Source of the DNA: Hyphomicrobiales bacterium
Lineage (GTDB): Bacteria > Pseudomonadota > Alphaproteobacteria > Rhizobiales > Beijerinckiaceae
Assembly: GCA_947455025.1 (NCBI GenBank)
Contig: CANGLU010000004.1
Location: 17,222-81,221 of the forward strand
Direction of reading: 5' to 3'
DNA length: 64,000 nucleotides
Under the pieces are notes generated by a model. The model had not been told where the DNA came from. It did not search any database and worked only from the letters and a program-made list of their open reading frames with translations. Below, one piece after another: positions 40,329-47,739 of this stretch; position 1 is the stretch's first letter; each line of letters begins with the position of its first letter. The position numbers and the translations under genes are program-made.

Positions 40329-40715
40329 TCACCACATATCGAGTGCAACTTTGGCCTCATCCGACATGCGCGATTGATCCCATGGCGGATCAAATACCAT
40401 CTTCACTTCAACCGCCTGCACACCCGCAACCGTACTGACGGCTGTTTCTACCCAACCCGGCATTTCGCCGGCCACGGGGCACCCCGGTGCCGTTAACGTC
40501 ATATCGATATCCACTTTACGGCTATCATCAATCGCGATCCGATAAATCAGTCCAAGCTCATAAATATCCGATGGAATTTCTGGATCATAAACCGTCTTCA
40601 ATGCCGCTATAATATCATCCGTCAAACGATCTATTTCTTCCGGCGGCAATGCTGTCGTCGCACCAATCTCCGGCTTGTTTGGCGTCTCTTCCAGCGGTTG
40701 GGGTACATCATTCAT
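40329..40715 (-). CDS. sufT: SufT, MIP18/DUF59-family Fe-S maturation factor
   Basis: A 128-residue protein whose C-terminal ~100 residues form the DUF59 domain (DIIAALKTVYDPEIPSDIYE, then LTAPGCPVAGEMPGWVE with the single conserved Cys, and KMVFDPPWD). SufT homologues help in delivery of Fe-S clusters. The N-terminal 30 residues are acidic and proline-rich. ATG 40715 has a strong GAGGAG site; a TTG at 40730 is part of that site and is rejected as start. It follows sufS by 11 bases. Confidence 0.92.
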   Translation of the reverse strand: MNDVPQPLEETPNKPEIGATTALPPEEIDRLTDDIIAALKTVYDPEIPSDIYELGLIYRIAIDDSRKVDIDMTLTAPGCPVAGEMPGWVETAVSTVAGVQAVEVKMVFDPPWDQSRMSDEAKVALDMW

Positions 40716-40726
40716 GCTGGAACTCC

Positions 40727-41959
40727 TCAAGCAAACATGGCTTCGGCCTTGCGCAGAGCGTTGACCAATAGATCAACCTCCTCGACCGTGTTGTAAAAGG
40801 CAAATGACGCGCGGCACGTCGATGTCACGCCGAAGCGTTGCAGCAGAGGTTGCGCGCAATGGGTGCCGGCACGCACCGCAACACCGGACCGATCAATAAT
40901 CGTTGCCACATCATGCGCGTGCGCGCCTTTCATCTCGAAGGAGACAATCGCGCCTTTGTTGCGGGCGCGCCCAATGATGCGAAGCGAATTCATCTCACCC
41001 AAACGCTGCATCGCATAGTCGCGCAACACATCTTCCTGAGCTGCGATCGCTGAACGACCAATATTATTCATATAATCAAGGGCGGCACCCAACCCAATCG
41101 CCTGAACAATTGGCGGCGTACCGGCTTCAAAACGATGGGGCGGTTCATTATACGTGACCGTATCCGTCGTGACCACATTGATCATTTCACCGCCCCCGTT
41201 AAAGGGCGGCATCTTGGCCAAAAGCTCACGCTTGCCATAGGCAACACCGATACCCGTCGGCCCATAGAGCTTATGACCCGTGAAGCAGTAAAAATCAGCA
41301 TCGAGTGCCCGCACATCGGTTTCTAAATGAACCGATCCTTGACACCCGTCGACCATCACCAAAGCACCATGCGCATGAGCGATGCGAATAATATCGGCAA
41401 TCGGATTGATCGTTCCGAGCGCATTGGACATCTGAGTCACAGCAACAATCTTGGTGCGTGGTGTGATTAATTTCTCGTAGGCATCCATATCCAGATTGCC
41501 ATCATCGTCACATGGGATCCATTTAATAACGGCTCCACTGCGCTCCCGATGAAAATGCCATGGCACAATATTGGAATGGTGCTCCATAATGGAGAGGATA
41601 ATTTCATCGCCTGGCTTTAAAACCATTTGCCCCACGCTCGAAGCGACAAGATTCATCGCCTCAGTAGCATTACGCGTAAAAATAATCTCGTCCGTCGATT
41701 CAGCTTTGATGAAAACGCGAACGGTTTCACGCGCATGTTCAAAAGCTTCAGTCGCGGCATTAGCCATATAATGCAACCCGCGATGGACATTCGCGTACTC
41801 ATTCTCATACGCATAGACCATTCGGTCCAATACCGATTTAGGCTTTTGCGCCGACGCTGCATTATCGAGATAGACAAGCGGCTTTCCATAAACCGTTTTA
41901 GAAAGGATTGGAAAATCCGCTCTAATCTTATGGACATCAAAGGGTGTAACGGAAGCCAT
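40727..41959 (-). CDS. sufS: Cysteine desulfurase SufS
   Basis: PLP enzyme releasing sulfur from cysteine for Fe-S assembly, type II. The 410-residue protein has the N-terminal YGKPLVYLDNAASAQKP, the PLP-binding Lys in CFTGHKLYGPTGIG, and the active-site loop RAGTHCAQPLLQ with the persulfide Cys. No sufE or sufU gene lies beside it, so its sulfur acceptor is elsewhere or is SufB directly. It is positioned after sufD and before sufT in the operon. Confidence 0.96.
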   Translation of the reverse strand: MASVTPFDVHKIRADFPILSKTVYGKPLVYLDNAASAQKPKSVLDRMVYAYENEYANVHRGLHYMANAATEAFEHARETVRVFIKAESTDEIIFTRNATEAMNLVASSVGQMVLKPGDEIILSIMEHHSNIVPWHFHRERSGAVIKWIPCDDDGNLDMDAYEKLITPRTKIVAVTQMSNALGTINPIADIIRIAHAHGALVMVDGCQGSVHLETDVRALDADFYCFTGHKLYGPTGIGVAYGKRELLAKMPPFNGGGEMINVVTTDTVTYNEPPHRFEAGTPPIVQAIGLGAALDYMNNIGRSAIAAQEDVLRDYAMQRLGEMNSLRIIGRARNKGAIVSFEMKGAHAHDVATIIDRSGVAVRAGTHCAQPLLQRFGVTSTCRASFAFYNTVEEVDLLVNALRKAEAMFA

Positions 41960-41973
41960 CTCGTTTTAAATCC

Positions 41974-43221
41974 TCACCCGCGCGCTTTAAGCCACGTTTC
42001 CGAAAGCCATTCAAGCCGTTCCCGCATTCCGTCATGCGCAATCATTTCCAAGGCTTCGCCAACAAAGGCCTGTAGCATCAAGGCTTCCGCCTCTGGCTTT
42101 GGCAAACCGCGTGCACGGAGATAAAACAGAAGATCATCATCAAGTGCGCCAACGGTTGCGCCATGGCCGCATTGAACATCATCCGCAAAAATTTCGAGTT
42201 CGGGTTTATTGTTCATGGTCGCACCATCGGCCAGTAAAACGGCGCGGCTCATCATTTTTCCATCCGTCTTTTGTGCATGCGGGCGCACAATGATTTTGCC
42301 TTGGAACACCCCGGTTGCTTCACCATCTAGCACGTGAGCAAAGTGTTCGCGGCTTACGCATTCGGGAACGGAATGATCAACCACTAATGTAGTATCTGCC
42401 TGCTGACGGTCCTTTAGCAACGCTGCTCCAGAAATTGTTGCCGTGGCGCCTTCCCCTTCAAACCGCAAAAATACCTGATGGCGTGACAACGCACCGCCTG
42501 TTACAAAATTTCCACTTGTCAACGCGCTACGTGCACCTATGCGGCCACCAAAACTGGTTAAAACGGTCGCGCTTTCATCACCCAGATTAACGCGAATATG
42601 CTCGACTGAAACATCGTCGCCCGCAGCAATTTCAACAACACTATTCGTCAATCCGCCCGATGCACATTCGTGACACTCGATCAAAGTCATAGAGGCACCA
42701 TTCGCCACCTCGACAACCACACGGCTATAGGCGGATACAGCGCCCGCTGTGATGCAGCGAAGAAGGACAGGTTTCTCAATCGCACAACCTGCATCGATCA
42801 CAATCCGTAAAGTCCGATGAACAAAAGCAGCATTCAGCGCAATGATCGGATCACCATCCGATGGGAATACCGAACGAGCAGCCAGTCCGTCGTCCGGCAC
42901 CTCATCGCTGATGTTCATTGACACACCAGCCAAAGGGTTGGTTGGCACAGCCGTCAACTGCCCATCAATGAGCGTGATAACACATGCATCAATCTCGTTG
43001 AATGCAAAGTGGGTCGGTGCCACTCCAGCCTTCTGGGCGGGCGCAGGTGCGTCCTTCAAAAGGGCTCGTATATCCGTGTAATGATAGGCTTCAACGCGGC
43101 GATGCGGCAGCCCCTTAGCCGCATAGCGGGCGAAAGAATTCTGCCGGACAGATTTGCTTCCTTCCGCTTGAGCGAGAAGCGATAATTCAGCAGCCGTTTT
43201 AAGGGGCGTTACGCTTGCCAT
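41974..43221 (-). CDS. sufD: Fe-S scaffold component SufD
   Basis: A 415-residue member of the SufB/SufD beta-helix family that forms the SufBC2D scaffold. The characteristic C-terminal part is NNKPELEIFADDVQCGHGAT, then LFYLRARGLPKPEAEALMLQAFVGEALE. The conserved His of VQCGHGAT takes part in the SufB-SufD interface. It follows sufC by ten bases and precedes sufS by 14. Confidence 0.95.
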   Translation of the reverse strand: MASVTPLKTAAELSLLAQAEGSKSVRQNSFARYAAKGLPHRRVEAYHYTDIRALLKDAPAPAQKAGVAPTHFAFNEIDACVITLIDGQLTAVPTNPLAGVSMNISDEVPDDGLAARSVFPSDGDPIIALNAAFVHRTLRIVIDAGCAIEKPVLLRCITAGAVSAYSRVVVEVANGASMTLIECHECASGGLTNSVVEIAAGDDVSVEHIRVNLGDESATVLTSFGGRIGARSALTSGNFVTGGALSRHQVFLRFEGEGATATISGAALLKDRQQADTTLVVDHSVPECVSREHFAHVLDGEATGVFQGKIIVRPHAQKTDGKMMSRAVLLADGATMNNKPELEIFADDVQCGHGATVGALDDDLLFYLRARGLPKPEAEALMLQAFVGEALEMIAHDGMRERLEWLSETWLKARG

Positions 43222-43231
43222 TCTTTAATCC

Positions 43232-43990
43232 TCAAGCCGCAACGTCAGAAACATAATCGGCATATCCATTGGCTTCGAGTTCCAAAGCCAATTCCTTACC
43301 GCCCGTCTTAACGATGCGTCCCTTCGACATTACATGCACGGTATCGGGAACAATGTAATTTAAGAGGCGTTGGTAATGCGTAATCACAAGGAAAGAACGA
43401 TCAGCCGAGCGCAAGGCATTCACGCCTTCAGAGACAATCTTCAACGCGTCAATATCAAGACCTGAATCCGTCTCATCCAAAATGCCGATGGATGGCTCAA
43501 GAAGGGCCATCTGCAAAATTTCCATACGCTTTTTTTCGCCGCCAGAAAATCCGACATTCAACCCGCGACGCAGCATCTCTTGAGGAATGCCTAGCTTCTC
43601 TGCACCCAACTTGACGCGACGCATAAAGTCCGGCGTTTTTAATTCGCCCTCACCGCGCGCCCGCGACTGCGCATTCATAGCGGCCTTTAGAAAAGTCATG
43701 GTTGCGACGCCTGGAATTTCCAGCGGATATTGAAACGCCAAAAAGACGCCTGCCGCAGCCCGTGCATCAGCTTCCATTTCGAGAAGATTTTCACCGTCGA
43801 GCAAAATTTCGCCGTCTAAAATTTCATAATCAGGCTTGCCTGCAATCACATAAGAAAGCGTCGACTTTCCCGAACCATTCGGCCCCATAATGGCAGCGAC
43901 TTCACCATTGTGAATGGTCAGATCAAGACCGTTGAGGATCTTCTTCGATCCGTCTTCAATAGCGACGTGGAGATTGCGAATTTCTAACAT
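43232..43990 (-). CDS. sufC: Fe-S assembly ATPase SufC
   Basis: ABC-type ATPase that drives conformational change in the SufBC2D scaffold. The 252-residue protein has Walker A MGPNGSGKST, the Q loop in FLAFQYPLEIPGV, the signature FSGGEKKRMEI, Walker B SIGILDETDSGLDIDAL, and the switch His in VITHYQRLL. It is followed closely by sufD and preceded by sufB. Confidence 0.97.
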   Translation of the reverse strand: MLEIRNLHVAIEDGSKKILNGLDLTIHNGEVAAIMGPNGSGKSTLSYVIAGKPDYEILDGEILLDGENLLEMEADARAAAGVFLAFQYPLEIPGVATMTFLKAAMNAQSRARGEGELKTPDFMRRVKLGAEKLGIPQEMLRRGLNVGFSGGEKKRMEILQMALLEPSIGILDETDSGLDIDALKIVSEGVNALRSADRSFLVITHYQRLLNYIVPDTVHVMSKGRIVKTGGKELALELEANGYADYVSDVAA

Positions 43991-44055
43991 ATGCCTAGCC
44001 CTACTTCATGTAACATATCGCACGAGATCGGCAGCAGCCGATTGCGGAATTGTGA

Positions 44056-45525
44056 TTAACCAACGCTGCCTTCAAGGCTGATCGAGATGAGCTTTTGTGC
44101 TTCAACAGCAAATTCCATAGGCAATTGCTGCAGCACATCTTTCACGAAACCATTGACGATCAAGGCTGTAGCTTCTTCGGCAGACAGTCCGCGTTGACGG
44201 CAATAAAACATCTGTTCTTCTGAGATTTTCGATGTCGTTGCCTCATGCTCAAAAACCGCACTCGCATTCTTGCTCTCGAGATAAGGCACCGTATGAGCAC
44301 CACATTGCTCGCCAATCAACAGCGAGTCACAATTGGTGAAATTACGCGCATTCGATGCCTTGCGATGGGCCGATACCTGACCACGATAGGTATTTTGTGA
44401 CCGACCAGCCGATATACCCTTTGAGATAATACGGCTCGTCGTATTCTTGCCCAGATGGATCATCTTGGTGCCACTATCGACTTGCTGCATGCCATTCGAA
44501 ACCGCGATGGAATAAAATTCGCCGCGTGAATTATCACCCCGCAAAATGCAGCTTGGATATTTCCACGTAATGGCGGAACCGGTCTCGACCTGTGTCCAAC
44601 TGATCTTTGAATTGGCGCCCCGGCAATCGCCCCGCTTGGTCACGAAATTATAAATGCCACCTTTGCCATCGGCATCGCCCGGATACCAATTTTGCACGGT
44701 TGAATATTTAATCTCGGCATCGTCCATCGTGACAAGCTCCACGACAGCGGCATGCAATTGGTTTTCATCGCGTTGTGGCGCCGTGCAGCCTTCGAGATAG
44801 CTCACATAAGAGCCTTTCTCTGCAATAATCAACGTGCGCTCAAACTGGCCGGTATTCTTTTCGTTAATCCGGAAATAAGTCGACAATTCCATCGGGCAAC
44901 GCACACCCTCCGGGATGTACACAAAGGAGCCATCGGTAAACACCGCGCAATTCAATGTGGCGTAATAATTATCCGTTACAGGTACAACCGAGCCGAGATA
45001 TTTTCTTACTAATTCCGGATGTTCTTTGATGGCTTCCGAAATCGAGCAAAAAATGACGCCGGCCTTTTTCAATTCTTCCTTGAAGGTGGTTACCACCGAG
45101 ACGCTATCAAACACCGCGTCGACGGCAACCTTCGAGGTTTGCACGCCTGCTAATATTTCTTGCTCGCGCAGCGGTATGCCAAGTTTCTTATAAGCATCAA
45201 GAATCGCAGGATCGACCTCATCCAAGGTCTTTGGAGCGGCATTCTTTTTCGGCGCTGCATAGTAATAGGAATCGTTAAAATCGATTTTAGGATAGTGTAC
45301 GCGGGCCCAATTCGGCTCCGTCATGGTCAGCCAGCGGCGATACGCGTCCAGACGCCATTCAAGCATCCATTCCGGCTCGCCCTTCTTTGCGGAAATAAAA
45401 CGTACAATATCTTCGGATAAGCCTTTAGGGGCTTTGTCGACCTCCAAATCGGTCGAAAATCCATATTTGTACTGGTCAACATCGAGCTCTTTAACCTGCT
45501 CGACGGTCTCTTTTACCGCTACCAT
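44056..45525 (-). CDS. sufB: Fe-S scaffold component SufB
   Basis: Main scaffold protein of the SUF system on which the cluster is built. The 489-residue beta-helix protein has the landmarks [55 protein letters not shown], and the C-terminal [20 protein letters not shown], which carries the conserved cysteines. A GGGAGAG site precedes ATG 45525. It follows the first cysteine desulfurase by 57 bases. Confidence 0.97.
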   Translation of the reverse strand: MVAVKETVEQVKELDVDQYKYGFSTDLEVDKAPKGLSEDIVRFISAKKGEPEWMLEWRLDAYRRWLTMTEPNWARVHYPKIDFNDSYYYAAPKKNAAPKTLDEVDPAILDAYKKLGIPLREQEILAGVQTSKVAVDAVFDSVSVVTTFKEELKKAGVIFCSISEAIKEHPELVRKYLGSVVPVTDNYYATLNCAVFTDGSFVYIPEGVRCPMELSTYFRINEKNTGQFERTLIIAEKGSYVSYLEGCTAPQRDENQLHAAVVELVTMDDAEIKYSTVQNWYPGDADGKGGIYNFVTKRGDCRGANSKISWTQVETGSAITWKYPSCILRGDNSRGEFYSIAVSNGMQQVDSGTKMIHLGKNTTSRIISKGISAGRSQNTYRGQVSAHRKASNARNFTNCDSLLIGEQCGAHTVPYLESKNASAVFEHEATTSKISEEQMFYCRQRGLSAEEATALIVNGFVKDVLQQLPMEFAVEAQKLISISLEGSVG

Positions 45526-45582
45526 TCAACTCTCCCGACATACCGGCTTCAAGGGCCTGGCGTCCAGCTTATCCAAAATATA

Positions 45583-46761
45583 TCACGCCGCGCGGGCGTT
45601 CGTCTTCCTTTGTCTTACCATTTTATCTAATACGGCTCGGAAGCCTTCTAGATCGGCTTTCGTGCTTGTCCAACCGAAACTTAGCCGGAGGGCGCAGGCC
45701 GCCATATCGTTTGAAACGCCCATGGCTTCAAGCACATGCGACTTCTTGACCTTGCCGGACGAACAGGCGGAACCAGACGATAACGCCACGCCGCCGAGAT
45801 CAAACCCCATTAAGGCCGTTTCAGCCGTTAGTCCCGGAACCGAGAAAGCCAATGTATTCGGTAACCGAGCCAAGCCTGAGCCATAAACAACGGCATCCGG
45901 TGCGGCCTCTAACAAATAAGCCTGCGCTTGGTCGCGCAATTGCAGCATGGCGGCGGAATTTTCCATAAGCGACGTCAAACAAGCGCTTGCCGCCGCGCCA
46001 AATCCCGAAATGCCAGCCACATTCTCGGTGCCAGCGCGAGCGCCTCGCTCTTGGCCGCCACCTCTGAACATTTTATCCGCAATCGAAATTCCACCCGAAC
46101 GCAGGATCAACGCGCCCACACCTTGTGGTCCACCGATCTTATGCGCGGAAAGCGCGAGCATGTCGGCTCCGGCCGTAATGTGGTCGAGCGATAATTTGCC
46201 GGCAATTTGAACGGCATCGCAATGCAATAACCCACCAAATCGGTGCACCAGCATCGCCAATTCGGCAATTGGTTGAAGGATACCCGTCTCATTATTCGCA
46301 GCCTGAATGGCAACGAGTGCTCTTCCGCCCGTTTCTGCAATGTCTTGCAACAGCAACTCGAGATGGTCTTTCGAAACCAGCCCCGAAGGATCGACATTAA
46401 TTCTTAAGACGCAATCCACCTTGAAGCGATGCCCTTCGAGAACGCAGACATGCTCGACCGAACTCACCAATAAATGGGTAAAGGGCTTTGGGGCTCCATC
46501 GACCTGCATGCCGGGGGTCAAAGCCAGCGCATTGGCTTCGGTTCCACCGCTCGTAAAAATAACGTCTCGCGCCGAGGCACCACAAAGGGCTGCAATCGCG
46601 TCCCTTGCCCTGTCCATCGTTCCGCGGGCTTTGCGTCCCTCTTGATGCACCGATGAGGCATTGCCCACCTGATCCAACGCGCCCAAAATCGCATCACGCG
46701 CTTCCGGACGCAACGGCGACGTCGCATTGTGGTCAAGATAATGGCGCGAAACAGATACCAT
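45583..46761 (-). CDS. Cysteine desulfurase, IscS/NifS type, first gene of suf operon
   Basis: A second, class I cysteine desulfurase (392 residues), distinct from SufS. Seen: the N-terminal YLDHNATSPLRPEARD, the PLP-binding Lys in SAHKIGGPQGVGAL, and the persulfide Cys in SSGSACSSGKVKKSHVL. It leads the suf operon, the usual Rhizobiales order, but I see no IscR/RirA-type Rrf2 regulator gene in the unit. The 251 bases between it and the divergent hydrolase carry a perfect iron-control palindrome, which probably controls the operon. Confidence 0.93.
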   Translation of the reverse strand: MVSVSRHYLDHNATSPLRPEARDAILGALDQVGNASSVHQEGRKARGTMDRARDAIAALCGASARDVIFTSGGTEANALALTPGMQVDGAPKPFTHLLVSSVEHVCVLEGHRFKVDCVLRINVDPSGLVSKDHLELLLQDIAETGGRALVAIQAANNETGILQPIAELAMLVHRFGGLLHCDAVQIAGKLSLDHITAGADMLALSAHKIGGPQGVGALILRSGGISIADKMFRGGGQERGARAGTENVAGISGFGAAASACLTSLMENSAAMLQLRDQAQAYLLEAAPDAVVYGSGLARLPNTLAFSVPGLTAETALMGFDLGGVALSSGSACSSGKVKKSHVLEAMGVSNDMAACALRLSFGWTSTKADLEGFRAVLDKMVRQRKTNARAA

Positions 46762-46903
46762 CGGAAAGCGTACCTTTTTGCCTCGTTAAGCCCAACCTAG
46801 AAGAATTTACCGAAACGCCATCAGGAAAGCGGGAAAAGCTTGCAATTGCCCCCAGACAACGTGCTAAGAGCCGATACATACAGTTTGACTGCCGCGATCA
46901 TCT

Positions 46904-46920
46904 CTTAGAATTATTCTAAG
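46904..46920. promoter_or_regulatory. Irr-type iron control element (ICE) palindrome
   Basis: CTTAGAA-TTA-TTCTAAG is a perfect seven-base inverted repeat with a three-base centre. It matches the known ICE/Irr motif of Rhizobiales (TTTAGAA-N3-TTCTAAA) at all inner positions and differs only in the outermost base pair. It lies between the suf operon (143 bases from its first ATG) and the divergent hydrolase (93 bases from its ATG), so it can serve either or both. Confidence 0.75.
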
Positions 46921-47012
46921 GGTTGTGAAGCCGAGAGTTTCTCAAGTCAAGCAATTTGCCCGTTTTTGAACGTTTTGAGATGCGCAAAGCAGCGCTTAGG
47001 GTGGGGATTGGA

Positions 47013-47672
47013 ATGCCAGAGGTCATATTCACGGGTCCAGCAGGACGAATTGAGGGACGCTACAACCAGTCGAAGACGAAGGGCGCGCCGATAGCGATCA
47101 TCCTTCACCCTCATCCGCAATTCGGTGGAACGATGAATAACCCGCTCGTTTATGCGCTGTATTATTCGTTTTTGGAGCGCGGATTCTCGACGCTTCGGTT
47201 TAATTTCCGTGGCGTTGGACGCAGCCAAGGATCATTCGACCATGGCTCCGGCGAATTATCCGATGCCGCGTCGGCGCTTGACTGGGCCCAAGCCATCAAT
47301 CCCGACGCGCGTGCGTGCTGGATTACCGGCATCTCGTTCGGCGCTTGGATTGGGATGCAGCTCTTGATGCGTCGCCCGGAAATAGAGGGCTTTATCTCGA
47401 TTGCGGCGCCTGCCAACCGGTTCGATTTCTCGTTCCTCGCCCCCTGCCCGTCATCCGGCCTCTTCGTGCACGGCTCGCAAGATCGCGTGGCACCCTCCAA
47501 AGAAGTCATTCCAATCATCGAGAAGGTGAAAACCCAAAAGGGAATACAGCTTGAACACCAGACGGTGGAAGGGGCTAATCACTTCTTTGAAAACAAAACA
47601 GACGAGCTGATGGCCGTGGTCGATACCTATCTCGACAAGCGCCTTGGGCCAAAAGAAATCGTCGCGAAGTAA
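47013..47672 (+). CDS. Alpha/beta hydrolase (serine aminopeptidase-like)
   Basis: A 219-residue cytoplasmic hydrolase. Seen: the conserved HPHPQFGGTMNN segment, RFNFRGVGRSQGSF, the nucleophile elbow ITGISFGAWIGM with Ser, the Asp in VHGSQDRVAPS, and the His in EGANHFFENKT, completing the triad. The frame extends to TTG 46956, but ATG 47013 has a GGGGATTGG site and matches relatives. The gene always sits divergently next to the suf operon in Rhizobiales, in my recollection, and here shares its ICE palindrome. Substrate unknown. Confidence 0.88.
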   Translation: MPEVIFTGPAGRIEGRYNQSKTKGAPIAIILHPHPQFGGTMNNPLVYALYYSFLERGFSTLRFNFRGVGRSQGSFDHGSGELSDAASALDWAQAINPDARACWITGISFGAWIGMQLLMRRPEIEGFISIAAPANRFDFSFLAPCPSSGLFVHGSQDRVAPSKEVIPIIEKVKTQKGIQLEHQTVEGANHFFENKTDELMAVVDTYLDKRLGPKEIVAK

Positions 47673-47689
47673 TTGCATCAACGCCAATA

Positions 47690-47725
47690 AAAAAGGCCGC
47701 GTGGAGCATTCCCCGCGGCCTTTTT
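47690..47725. terminator. Bidirectional intrinsic terminator between hydrolase and rne
   Basis: AAAAAGGCCGCG and CGCGGCCTTTTT form a perfect 12-pair stem with a 12-base loop, with A-tracts and T-tracts on the two sides, so it works for both the rightward hydrolase gene and the leftward rne gene. Confidence 0.9.
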
Positions 47726-47739
47726 GTTGTTAGATCGGC

